A stretch of DNA of 64,000 bases from positions 377,001 through 441,000 of the forward strand of contig OX387197.1 of the NCBI GenBank assembly GCA_947561715.1. Reading direction: 5' to 3'. Both the position numbers and the translations under genes were made by a program. Source of the stretch: Ascidia mentula (taxonomy: Eukaryota > Chordata > Ascidiacea > Phlebobranchia > Ascidiidae). This document shows positions 1 through 11,288 of this stretch, in pieces; the first letter of the stretch is position 1, and every line of letters begins with the position of its first letter. The notes under the pieces were generated by a model. That model did no database searches and was not told where the DNA came from. It worked only from the letters and a program-made list of their open reading frames with translations.

Positions 1-1
1 C

Positions 2-929
2 GTCAACGATCAACTTCAACTCATCTTCCGAACGCTCGGGACTCCGACTGAAGAAACATGGAAGGGGGTTTCCCAACTTCCAGGATACAGGTGGGAAAGT
101 CCCCTGTTCCCGTGTACTCAACTATGCAAAAATATTTTGAAGTGTTTATATTTGCCAACAAAACATAAAAAGCAGAAATATGCAGTTACTTTTTCCAATG
201 TCAAAACAACTTTTTACTCCACCTTAACCGCGGCCGTCACCAAACCGTGATTCGAACTCAAAACTGTTGTTTTGTTGATTATTTCAATATATCAGACAAC
301 CAATTTATTGTCTACCCTTAGTACACACGCCAAGCGAATGTACCCCGGTGAAACGTACAGAAGCATCGCTCCCAGGTTGGAACAAGATGGACTCGATCTC
401 ATTTCAAAACTTCTTGAGGTAGAAATCTTTATTTCCCTCAAATGTTTTTCAAATTATTTTTAAACGAATGTAATTTTAAAAACAAAGTCAATTATAATTT
501 AGTGAGGGTTTGAACAAGATACCAAGTTATTTCTGCCAAATGATTTTCTGTCTGTTTCATGTCAAACCATTACAGAAAATAAATGTTAACATTTTTGTCG
601 TAAGTTCAACCCCAAGGAAAGAGCGGAAGCACAAGGCTGTCTCCTTCATGAATTCTTCAAAGTTCTTGGACCAAATGTTCACAAACTCCCAGATAGTAAG
701 TCTCACAAACTTTTCTTGCGTTTTAACAAAAGTTTTTTTATCTAATTGCTAAATTTATGTGAATCAATGTTTTTTCAACACCATCCCCTCATGCGTGACA
801 ATCATGGTTTGTTGTTGCTTAGCAACGTCAATTTTCACCCTCCCCGGAATTAATCTCATCAAAAACCCGGGAAGTCGAACGTATCACCATGGCAACCAAA
901 ACCGACGTCGCCAATCTATGCTGTTTTGA
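2..929 (+). CDS. CDK17: CDK17-like PCTAIRE cyclin-dependent kinase, 3' exons only
   Basis: C-terminal end of a cyclin-dependent kinase of the CDK16/17/18 (PCTAIRE) group; the 5' part lies before the window. Four exons join in frame: 2-90, 322-418, 605-695 and 823-929, with GT-AG sites and phases 2, 0 and 1. The protein reads through the kinase C-lobe: FRTLGTPTEETW (the LGTP motif after subdomain IX), APRLEQDGLDLISKLLE, then HKLPDTTSIF, which is typical of this group. It ends RRRQSMLF followed by TGA at 927-929; human CDK17 ends in the same way, so CDK17 is preferred to CDK16 or CDK18. These kinases are cytoplasmic serine/threonine kinases activated by cyclin Y-type partners (family knowledge). 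The group call is firm; the choice of paralogue is inference, because tunicates may have one pre-duplication gene. Confidence 0.9.
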
Positions 930-2441
930 TGACGTCATTCACGTTGATCCACGTGACTCAGTATTTACAATTTTTGCACAAAATTTACCCCACCCTATCG
1001 ATTGTGACGTCACAATAATTGGGGTTTCACGCACTGTGCCCTGACCACGTGACCTTGTGGATGGTCGCGTTTTGGGGAAATCCCCATGCAAGTGCCATAA
1101 CAAAATGAGTTGAAAATGCTTCCACGTGCAGAAATCCTAAAATTTATAAATGAAAATAGGAAATGTTGCAAAAACTTAACTGGCAAGAATTTTGAAGGTT
1201 GCCATAAATGCGGAGACTGCAGTGGTACGGATTGGTGTAGTCGCTTATAGTTTCTGCCTTTAGTATTTCTATGTTGCATCGATGTTGTCAACGCAAGATT
1301 TGTACTGCGATGTTGTTCCCCTAATTATAAATTAATTTATCCCACTGCTGCCACCAAACGGATAAAATTCATAACGAGATGTTAGCATTTTTCTTGGTTT
1401 GCTGATTTGTGTTTTGCGTCAATTTAACAAAATGTTTTTTACATTGAATGACGGCAACAGAGAGCAACCAATGGCGTGTTTTTATTTTTCGAACGTGCGA
1501 TTGTCTTCGATTGTTTATTTCAAAACACTGTCCTTCCCTGTGACGTCATCTTTGCTCTATTTTTCTGTAACAATCGTTTCACGCATGGTGCAAGAATGCT
1601 TTTTATTTCGTCACTTTAGAATGTAATTAAAATGAAATTCCACGCCTCGAAGGTTGAGAGTTCAAATCCCACCCAAGTCAGAAATGACAATCACATGATA
1701 TTCTAGGAATTAATCTGGTAGTATGACGTAATGACTAGTTGTTTGACGTCATAAAACAAGTTTTTACTCATTTATTTTATGGTCCAGTGTGGCGTAGAAC
1801 ACATTTGCTGTTTTATACGAAAACATTTTTGTCATCAGAAAAAATATTTTCCAATAACGAAAATCTTTAAATTGGAATAATTTTGCGTGGTTTCCCCCCA
1901 CCTGACGTAATAATCAATACATGACGTCAACCAGGGGTTGGTTTATTCCAGATCCGCCATCGGAAATCAATAAGCCTTGTAAGGTTGGTGTTGTTGCGCG
2001 AATTAAAATAAAACGACATTTCAAGTTAGTTGCGTAACAATCAACAAACTGAACACTGGAGGGATTGTTTTGACAACGTCATGATTCTGATTGTCCTGTC
2101 TTTATTACGACACACGGATCTTTATTAACACAGCAGTTTCCTCTGCACGTGTGGGCGAACTTGTTACTCAAACCTTGCTGGAGGCGTATGACGTCATCCA
2201 ACTGCAACTACTTGGTGAATACAAGGTGATGAAGATTGCAATACTTCCACGAACCATGTCGTTTAACGAGCATTCTACATGCAAGGTTTAGTCGTTTATA
2301 GTGAATACTTGTCATTTTAACACGGCCATTTTGTCAGACACCACAGTGTTTCAATTGCATGGGAAGAAGTTGGGGTTTATTTCGCAACATTATTACCTGC
2401 AATGCAAACTATTTCAAAAATATTTGGAACATACTTTGAAG
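930..2441. other. Intergenic region with repeated TGACGTCA palindromes
   Basis: No coding exon is supported here; the short open frames show no family similarity. The stretch holds six exact copies of the CRE/ATF-type octamer TGACGTCA (930, 1005, 1541, 1744, 1922, 2189), plus near matches. A short segment around 1650-1675 resembles a tRNA T-arm (GAGTTCAAATCCC), but no full tRNA could be built. Confidence 0.5.
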
Positions 2442-3122
2442 CAGGGGCGCACAACCTTGTTACTATTGCCGGCCGCAACACACACACCACTGTGTGCTAA
2501 CGGCCGCCACTGAATATACTGTTTTTTCAACGATATACTCCTGATAATTACGACAAGTTGACGTGAGCAATATTAGAAAAGAATGGAAATGATTCAATAC
2601 ATGAAAAATGTGCACTATTTATTATTTACATTTGCCAAATTACGTATGTTACAATGTAATGAAATGTCGAATTATTTAATAGCTGCCTTGTTCTTGCACG
2701 CTAGGTTCACGTCTCCATCATAAAATAATCCACTTCCCATTTGGGATTAAACGCCATTTTCTCTTGTTTTAACAACCTTTTCTGCGACATGACTGATTGA
2801 TTCCACTGTTTAGCTTTTCGACAACTGTACATGCGTACATGACAATTCACTGATATGCTGTCAATGTTTTATGACGTCACCATCCCTATTGCTTCGGTTG
2901 CTGTGGCTGCACCAGTTACTACTCGCTACAGCGAACGAATGTGTACAACGCGGAAATGAAAATGGGCCCAATTAAAAGCTTAACTCTTGAGACCGCTGGA
3001 AAAACAAGTTTCAGAAGCAACAACGGCCGCCAATGCATATATTTTGATATAAATGTGCACGGCCGCAAAAAATAGCGTCCGCGGCCGCATGCGGCCGTAC
3101 GGCCGCAGGTTGTGCACCGCTG
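2442..3122. mobile_element. Non-autonomous hAT-type DNA transposon (MITE)
   Basis: Terminal inverted repeats are CAGGGGCGCACAACC at the left and, read from the right end inward, CAGCGGTGCACAACC. Both are followed by GGCCGC-rich sequence. An identical 8-bp target-site duplication CTTTGAAG lies at 2434-2441 and 3123-3130. TIRs of the form CAGNGGTGCNCAACC with 8-bp duplications are characteristic of the hAT superfamily. At 681 bp with no transposase frame it is a deletion derivative moved in trans. The right end carries a run of interlocking CGGCCG palindromes (3080-3106). Confidence 0.9.
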
Positions 3123-3545
3123 CTTTGAAGTAATGAACAATTGAGTGCACTGGTACTAGGAACCACTTCTTTCGAAGCAGCTTGAATAAAATTAAAAACG
3201 CAACATGCGAAAAACATATACCATGAAACTACCCATAATTGTGTGGTTTCGTATTACTTTCTTTATGTAAGTGACATGACGTAACAATGTCGAAACCACA
3301 AAGTTTTGTTGCAATGTGAAGCACGATGTATGTGGGCAAGTGCACGGTGTTAATGCACTTTGCCCTGCTCCGATAAGCAACAGGAACCCAGCGAAGGCAG
3401 ATTGCAAGACAAACAACTCGAAACCTGCGTGTACTGTGTCAGCACTACGTCACGCATCACGTGACACCTCCGCGCCTAGTTTCCGCTTGAGAAAGTGAAT
3501 AGAGGTTTAGGCTTGGGTAACCAGCAGTCAGTTCATTGCAGAGTT

Positions 3546-4280
3546 ATGGAGAATATCGACTGGTATCATGGCTCGATCAGCAGACATATTGCCGAGGCAT
3601 TGCTTATGGCTAATGGCAAGGATGGAAGTTTTTTGATGAGGGATGTACCAGACGGAGCTTACTGTTTGTCTGTGAGAAGCAGAGACGCTGTGAGACATTT
3701 TAAAATCGAGCAGACGAAGACTGGTATCACATTTGCACACTCAGAGTTTGACGACCTGGATCAACTTCTGCAGATGTTCGCGAACCAAGTTATTCTGTGC
3801 AGTCAAGTTGGGAGTTTGTCAAAAAACTTTGACCAGGGCACTCTTATAACATTGAAGCACCCTTACCCAAAACAAGTAGAGGAACCCGATAATTATGACG
3901 AAACAATGATGATGCATTCGACAATTCATGTCAACGCCACATTGGACGACTTGAAGCAACAAACAAAGGTGATTCCCCTCGCTTCAAAGTCGGGCTTTTT
4001 GACGAAACAAGGGGGGAATATTAAGACTTGGAAGTTGAGGTGGTTCGTGGTGGTCAGAAATGAGCTGAGTTACTACGAAACCTGCTCAAGCGATCGACCA
4101 ATAAAGACCATCAACCTCGAGGAGTGTTTCAAACTTTCCACCTGCAATATTCCGGGGAGAAATTATTGCTTTAAACTTGAACTTCCTGGAAGAACCTGGT
4201 ATTTTTCCGCCAATTCCGAAGAAGATTTGAAGGAATGGTGCGCAATCATCGACTGGAAAATGAAGCGAAACCAAAAATAA
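3546..4280 (+). CDS. DAPP1: DAPP1 (Bam32)-like SH2-PH adaptor
   Basis: Adaptor that links tyrosine phosphorylation to PI3-kinase products at the plasma membrane. The 244-aa frame is uninterrupted, so the coding region appears intronless; vertebrate DAPP1 is about 280 aa. The SH2 domain is near residues 5-95 (WYHGSISR, then GSFLMRD with the phosphotyrosine-binding Arg, then HPYPKQVEEP just after it, as in DAPP1). The PH domain is near residues 148-240 (GFLTKQGG, KTWKLRWF: the basic beta1-beta2 signature of PtdIns(3,4,5)P3/PtdIns(3,4)P2-binding PH domains). A tyrosine in DNYDE sits where DAPP1 carries its regulatory phosphotyrosine. The ATG at 3546 follows TTCATTGCAG/AGTT, so an upstream 5'UTR intron or spliced-leader acceptor is possible. 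An in-frame extension to about 3495 lacks an ATG. Confidence 0.92.
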   Translation: MENIDWYHGSISRHIAEALLMANGKDGSFLMRDVPDGAYCLSVRSRDAVRHFKIEQTKTGITFAHSEFDDLDQLLQMFANQVILCSQVGSLSKNFDQGTLITLKHPYPKQVEEPDNYDETMMMHSTIHVNATLDDLKQQTKVIPLASKSGFLTKQGGNIKTWKLRWFVVVRNELSYYETCSSDRPIKTINLEECFKLSTCNIPGRNYCFKLELPGRTWYFSANSEEDLKEWCAIIDWKMKRNQK

Positions 4281-4432
4281 CAATCGTGTATTACGTCATA
4301 ACGGATGTTGCGTGACAAGCAGAACGTTACCATTGTCTCAATTCTCATTTTCTAAAATTGGCTGTGTACTAACTGTTTTCAGTTTTTTTGTGTGTTTTGA
4401 TATCTCTTCGGGTGTAACCTTATTCGTGGTGC

Positions 4433-4438
4433 AATAAA
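4433..4438 (+). terminator. Poly(A) signal of the DAPP1-like gene
   Basis: AATAAA about 150 bases after the DAPP1 stop codon. It is the first canonical hexamer downstream and gives a short 3'UTR of normal length for a compact genome. Confidence 0.6.
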
Positions 4439-5458
4439 CTATGAATTATATTTATAAACTTCTACAAAATGGACTTCTTCTTGAACTTACATATTCCAAT
4501 TTTAATTGTTTTTTTGCTCTATGTTTTGTGAAAATGGATTTTTTTTAATCTTTGTAGCCTTGTGTTTACAGAACTACATTGTATTGCGAGTTATTTGCGA
4601 CCAGGTCATTATTTTTTCACATTATTTTGTTTGCTATTCTTTCTTCAAACAGACGTTTTGCGCCAAACCAATAAAAAATTGTCCTACATATGCTCTTTCA
4701 ACATTACTACTGTTTGCCAACAAAATTTCGATGTGTAGAAATAAGAAGAATTCAGTTTTATTTCCAATAATTTGTTGTCAACATAAAAATGTCAGCAACG
4801 CTGAACTCAAACTGAAAAGTTATTTAAGTTGCTCGGGTTTTTACGTTAAGAGAATAAGTGTGACGAATGTGTATTGGCTAACACCCGTGTATTCGCGGCC
4901 CCACGGGAGGGGGTGCAGTCGGTTCCGCGCACCAGGGCTCATATAGGCCTACCTAGAAAAAGGAGCCCACGATCGCCATTGTTCGTTTTAAACTAAGGGA
5001 TTTCTATTGTGAAGGCTGCATGGATTCCATGGATTTCCGACCATATTTTTTTCTCATTTCTAGTCTCACCATAGAATAGGTGGTTTTGGTTGCGTTGGTT
5101 CATCTTAATGCTTATATTCTGGCGTTTTAGTGACATTTCCATATGACAATAGTAGAGTTTGGAAAACTAACAAAAACATCACTATATGAAAAATAATTGT
5201 CATTCCCCAAAATCTGCGGAATAAATTCCAGACGTTTCCAAACCACAATGTCATCGTCGAACAAGGGTAAATATAGAACACAACAAAAGCGTCCAAAATT
5301 ATTTCATTTTACCAAAAAAAAGTCACGTTTCTCAAATGGCTGGCTCTGAGATGCTTATGTCATCGCAGATACGGTTTTGCGCTATGCTGATATTTACATG
5401 AATTCATAAAAATCACAACTAGCAAACGATTAAAAAAAATGAAAGTCCCTGTTGGCAA
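4439..5458. repeat. Intergenic DNA with a GC-rich dispersed repeat
   Basis: No gene is supported; the open frame at 4506-4946 has low-complexity F/C-rich content and no family match. A GC-rich segment at about 4890-4950, read on the - strand (GCCCTGGTGCGCGG...), matches the segment at about 11905-11950 on the + strand (GCCCTAGTACGCGG...). It is therefore part of a dispersed repeat, probably an end of a decayed transposon. Confidence 0.4.
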
Positions 5459-5716
5459 GGAAGATACTTTTGCACCGGGTCACAAGTTTTATTCTAACTT
5501 GATCGACATACAAGCCTATGTAACATAGAAATCTGTGCGAATATTAACGCTACGATTTCGTGTAGTATTTCAACTCAAATTTATAAACAAAAATAACAGG
5601 CGGTGGCCCTGTTCACGCCTAATCATTAAAATTTTGCACAGATTTCTGTTTTACACAGACTTATATGTGGATCAAGTTTGGAAAAAATTTGTGACCCGGT
5701 GTAGTAGTATTTTCCG
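5459..5716. mobile_element. Foldback MITE with long terminal inverted repeats
   Basis: About 90 bp at the left end pairs with the reverse complement of the right end at high identity; both arms contain CACCGGGTCACAA, ACTTGATC and AGAAATCTGTGC. The direct repeat GTTGGCAA flanks it at 5451-5458 and 5717-5724 (8 bp). There is no coding capacity. The 8-bp duplication would suit a hAT-like or related cut-and-paste family, but the superfamily is not certain. Confidence 0.75.
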
Positions 5717-5888
5717 GTTGGCAAAGCACATATGTTATACGTCATAATGGTGCCAAGTCATGCGTGCGGTCAGTGAGTTGTGTGCACTCTCTGTTATATT
5801 TGTACACAAGAATGAAACAGCGGGAATTTAGCTGGTCATGATTGCTATGGAATAAAAATTGGTGAATTTCAGTTTGAACCAAGAAGCG

Positions 5889-8800
5889 ATGGAGACGAAC
5901 GTGCATGTTTCCAGGCCTACGTTTAGCGACGAAAATTTCCACGAAACTTACAGCTTGAATGAAAAAAACAGGCTAAGTTTTCGGCAACGGCTTAGTAACT
6001 ATGCCCAGACGCAATGCTCCGTTAGCAGGTGAATCGTTTTGTCCGTTGCCTTTTTGCGTTACTATTAAAAAAAAATTGTATAATATAAATGCATGATGGT
6101 GTTTTATTTGTCACACTTTATTTCGTGTGTTTGTGTTCATGTGCATAGTAGTTTTTGCAGCAACTACAAATACTTTTGATTTATTATCTGGTAAACTTTT
6201 GTTTCAAAATATCAACTTCCAGGTTTTGGAAAACGTTTGTCAGCTTTTTCCCGGTGTTAGTTTGGCTTCCAAAGTACAAGAAGAAATATATTGTTGGTGA
6301 TTTGATCGCTGGCTGGACGGTCGGTGTCATTAGAATTCCACAAGGTTTTAAATTAATGGATTCTTTAGTTTTATTCAAACTTTTTAATATTGACGGAATC
6401 TAGCCCAGTATACAGAAGGTTGTAGAAATACATGAATATATTCATGTAAAGTATTGATGTTGACTAAGTTGATTGAAAGTTTTTAGTCCATTGCATATAT
6501 TGTAGGAATGGCTTATGCTCTGCTGGCTGGTGTTCAGCCCGTATTTGGTCTCTACAGCTGTTTCTTTCCCGTTCTACTTTGGTTCGTCTTCTCAACTTCC
6601 AAACACACGTCTGTTGGTGAGTTTTTGTTCAATTCATTTAAGGAACAAATTTCTCATAAAGAAAGAAGTGTATTTGCTGCAAATATTTTTCAGCATGTCT
6701 TAAAAATTTTGATTGTGGGTGAAATTTGTGTGAATTTTGTTTTATTGAAGCTGCAAAATATTTCTTTCCAGGTACGATGGCTGTGGTTTGTTTGATGATT
6801 CAAAACTTGATTGATCTTCAAATCCGCGATATTGTTCCTTCATACAACGGAACACAATTATTGTTGAACGGAAAACCTGTTGACCTTGAACAAATAGACC
6901 CAAAGTACATTATAACAGGTCAATATATAATTTTTCCGAAATTATAGGTCGTTATTAAAAGAAAACTTCATAAGTTCTATAAAACTAGTGATTTCTGTTG
7001 TTGTTGATGACTAAGTTTGAAATTTGCAACTCATCCAGCTGAGGCAAACTTTGTTGATAAGAAAAAGAATAAAATATTTGTTTTAGAATTTAAATTGTTG
7101 ATTTGCTCTGGCCTCTAATTTATTCACAATTAAATTTTATTATTCCGGAAACTTAAAAGGGAGTAAAGGAAGATCAGTGCCAGTGAGTGATCTTTTATTT
7201 ATTTAACAGAAATATTATTTTTGCCTTGTTATCATCTGTTTCTATCTTATTCAAATAGAAACTGCCAGTCACCTAATTGCACAGGCCGACTCCTGCAGTC
7301 ATTCTTGACATTTTCTCTCTTATATTTTAATATTAGTAATTGTTGGGAACAACAAACTTTACATAAAAATTAAGGTTTTTCTGCAGACAATTCCAACCAC
7401 CAAGTTTTAAATGACACGAGTTATTTGGCCGACACACTTTCCAAGCTTGAAGCAGACAAGATTGAAGTTGCTTGTTCTGCAACTTTGCTTGTTGGAATTA
7501 TACAGGTTTGTGTAATTAACGTTTGTAGATGGTTTGTTTGCTTTTAACTTTGTGACATTGCAATCAGCTTGTACAGGTTTGTTTTGGGCTAAAATAAGAT
7601 TTTTTTGGTTTTGCACAAATTTTTGAAATTTTGAATTCCAAACATTTGTTGTTGCAGCTGACGATGGCTTTCCTTCGACTTGGTTTCCTCACAACTTTGC
7701 TATCGGATCCAGTTATTCAAGGTTTCACCACAGGATCCGCGTTTCATGTTATGATGTCACAAGTGAAGTATTTGTTTGGGCTCGGAAAGTATGTTGGAAA
7801 GTACAGCGGCCCGTTTGCTCTGTTTAAGGTTTGTTGTGTTATAATGTTTACAATTCTTGGTTTTAATTAAGAACAAGAATGTCCAACATTGAGACATTGT
7901 ACTCTGGTAATATTTCTGGTGGTTTATTTTAGATTCTTGGTGACATCATCACCCATTTACCTCAAGCAAACGTGACTGATGTCATAATTACCTGTATTGC
8001 TCTCCCCTCCCTCCTAGTGGTGAAATACTTGAACGAGCGCTACAAACAAAAACTTCGAAACATTCCGATACCGATAGAACTCATACTTGTTGTCGTGGCA
8101 ACCATTGCATCATACTTTGGTAACCTTGACGACCCACCATACAATGTGAACATAGTGAAGACCATTCCAACTGGGTGAGAGTTCAACTTATATTTTTTAC
8201 CACAGAATTTTTTTTAAAAAGTTTAAGTAAGTTATAGCAAGGTAATGGCATTCCCGGCACACAAGTTCCAGGCAATGTTTGTAACAACAGGAAACACATG
8301 TTAATTTTCCTTGGTTCTTGTTGCCAACAGAACATGTTGTTTCTCACAATATTTACATCGCACTGACATCACAACTCCCCGTATCCGCTCCCAACATCAT
8401 GCTGTGGGATTCCGCCTGTTACATCTGTTACACAGTGCTCACTCACAACCTGTTTGCACAAACAAGTGATAAATGATCACAAACATTAGACTTTATGTAA
8501 CTCACCTGTTTACACACGCTGGCATGTGTGCATAAAATCTGACATGGCTTGTGTTTGTATGAAAATCAAAACAGGGCAGAAGTTTGTGTTTATAATGTTG
8601 TTCCATACCATAAACTTACATTAACAACAATTATGCTTTCATGTAAACATGGGGTTTAGTTGGAAAGCAAACATTATTTCTCATGACAATGTTGATATAT
8701 TTGCAAGCTGCACTTGATGGTGATTTGTTTTCAGCTGATTTTATGTCAACTCTTCTGCTCCTGTCCATTCACAAAAAATGGAATTGCTTTAAAACATTTT

Positions 8801-11288
8801 ATATTTTAAGAGAAATTGCTTATTTACAAACAATGCACGTTTATTTACATATTGAACCATTTCTTACTCCCGACAGGTTTCCAACTTTTGCGCCTCCCTC
8901 ACGAATAGATTTGTGGGGGGAGATGGTGAAGGATTGTCTGATAATGGCATTTATCAGTGTCGCGATATCGTTGTCTTTAACCAAGATTTACTCGGACAAG
9001 CATGGATATGATGTTGATGCAAATCAGGTGGGAAATTTATTTTTGACTGACACGGTTTCAGTATTGGTCAACTCTGCATGATAATAAAAATATTGCTAAA
9101 AGTTTGAAAAGTTTCAAATAAATGATCCACAATCTTGCAGGAAATATTTGCGCTTGGAATTTGCAACACGATTCCTGCTTTTCTCAGTTCGTTTGCAGTC
9201 GCTGCCTCATTATCGAGAACTGCCATACAGGAATCAACCGGTTTGTATTTTGCCACTAACGTTATCACCGCTACATTTTGGTCAAGATTGACTGTTTAAA
9301 AAAATGACGGCAAACGTTTTTTGGGAGAGCAAAGTGCTAACAATAGTATATTTTTTCTTTTCAAACTTATGAAAGCTCCCAAAAAGTGTCAATACTAAAC
9401 TAGTTTAACAAAATTTACCTTTCTTCACAAACAAAAACTTTCCGATTCCTCAGGTGGAAAAACTCAGTTAGTGAGTATCCTCTCATCCGTTTTAATGCTG
9501 ATTGTTCTTCTATGGCTCGCTCCATTGTTCGAACCCGTGCCAAAATCGCTACTAGCTTGTATTATTATCATTGCACTCAAAAGTTTGTTCAAACAATTCG
9601 TGAAACTGAAAGAACTTTTCGCTGTCAGCAAAATTGACTTCGTGAGTTATTTTTTTTTAATGTTGTTTAGTTTTTTTAAGCAAATTTTTGTGAATTTTAA
9701 GTTTAAAAAACATATCAGTCAAATTGTCCATAATAATATTTGTTGAAATCTTTTATTTAACTCTGTAAATGTTGACCACACTATCTATATGTTTATGAGT
9801 GGAAACAAAAACAAGTTAATCACAACTTTGCATAAATATTACTGATACTTATAAAGGGTTTGCTTGTTATGTTATCCATTCTCAAGCTGTTTACATGTTT
9901 CAGAGCATATGGGTTGTCACATGCTTTGCTGTGGTCGTCCTTGGAGTTGACCTTGGCCTGGCAGTAGGTGTTGCCATGGCGATCGCAGCTCTCATCTTCC
10001 GCATCCAGCATCCTAAACATGCGGTTCTTGGAAGAATAATGCACACTGACCTTTACGCCGATAGCAAAAAATACAAGGACGCGTATGAGATTCCAGGAGT
10101 GAAGATTTTCCATTACGCCGACTCAGTCTCGTTCACGAACAAAGATGCGTTCCGAAACTCACTTTATAAAGCTGTCGGGTAATTCATCAGTTTACACTCA
10201 ACTTTTCCTGTTGCTTCCTTTATTATATTGTTACCGCATATATTTTGGTCCCAGTTTTTTTCTATACTTTTTTTTTATTTTGTCAGATTACATTTTTCCA
10301 CTTTATGGAATCTTAACTTATTTTTTCTGCAGTCGAATTGTGTATGTCAGAAAAATATTATGACAAATGACTTATTGTTTTTCTTAAGTACCTTATCATT
10401 CCACATCAACAAATATAATGCAAAACCCTTGCAATAATGATCTTTTATATTCAAGAGTCAACCCGAGCACTGTTTTGACCAAAGTTGAGAAACAGAGGAA
10501 GAAGGGGGTGAGGTTGGCGGCTGACAGCGAAACTGTGAGTTTCTTACTATCTTTGCAATAATTTTAAACATTTAACTCAAGTAACTTTTATTTTCACTTG
10601 CAAGTTTTTTTCTTTTATTTTCTTCAGAGATTAATCAGAATGGAAGAAATCCAAGGTTCTGGGCAGGGGGTGAGTTTTAATTAAATTTTAGCTTTGGAAG
10701 AAAATTATTTGAAACTTTATGATTCCAGACATCCAGCGACAAAGTTAGAAAACGATCAAACTTGTCCCCGGAAGGTTCAAAATTAATTATATATTTATAC
10801 TAATATTTTTATTGGTGAAAGTTGCTAAGAAGACAATCGAACATTTTATTTTATAATATTTTTTGCAGCAACTTCAATCCTGAACAATCCCGTTGCTCTC
10901 ATGGGATTCAGTGTGTTAATCCTTGACGCCACCATGTGGAGTTTTATCGATTCAACAGCTTCCAGAGAAATCATACAAATAATTGTAAAGTTTCAGTCAC
11001 TAGGTGTCAGTGTTCTTATTGCCGGGCCATCAGGTAAGATTGTGATGTTCACCATAAATTTTTCCACAATACCATTGTTACGTCATTGTAGGAAACGTCA
11101 TAAACACCCTAGACGGGTGCGGCTTGACATCACATTTGTCACGTGATCGTGTATTCGTCACAGTTCACGATGCAGTTGTTCATGCGGAACGTCTCGTCCA
11201 ACGACAACTCAAGCGTAACGACGAAAGTTTTGAAGAACCTTTTTCTTCAATGCCGGGATATCCGGGATTCGATTCACTTGCACTGTGA
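5889..11288 (+). CDS. SLC26-family anion transporter/exchanger (SLC26A5/A6-like)
   Basis: Complete gene, 16 exons, 764 aa: 5889-6028, 6223-6344, 6506-6616, 6772-6918, 7387-7505, 7658-7828, 7933-8174, 8877-9027, 9141-9240, 9454-9641, 9904-10178, 10456-10534, 10628-10669, 10729-10774, 10869-11033 and 11092-11288. All phases agree. The N-terminus has RPTFSDENF (compare RPxFS in prestin). The membrane core contains [22 protein letters not shown] (sulfate-transporter signature, given here only in outline), the [16 protein letters not shown] motif and [11 protein letters not shown]. In SLSRT the Ser-Arg pair corresponds to the central anion-binding residues known from prestin structures. The cytoplasmic STAS domain runs from SFTNKDAF through [15 protein letters not shown]. 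Such proteins exchange Cl-, HCO3-, SO4 or oxalate at the plasma membrane. The A5/A6 side of the family is suggested by similarity, but the exact orthologue is unresolved. Confidence 0.93.

Noticed and set aside
1640-1690. tRNA-like T-arm
   Set aside because: Only the B-box part is present; no acceptor, D or anticodon arm can be folded.
4506-4946. 146-codon open frame
   Set aside because: Low-complexity F/C/N-rich peptide with no similarity to a family, across a dispersed repeat.
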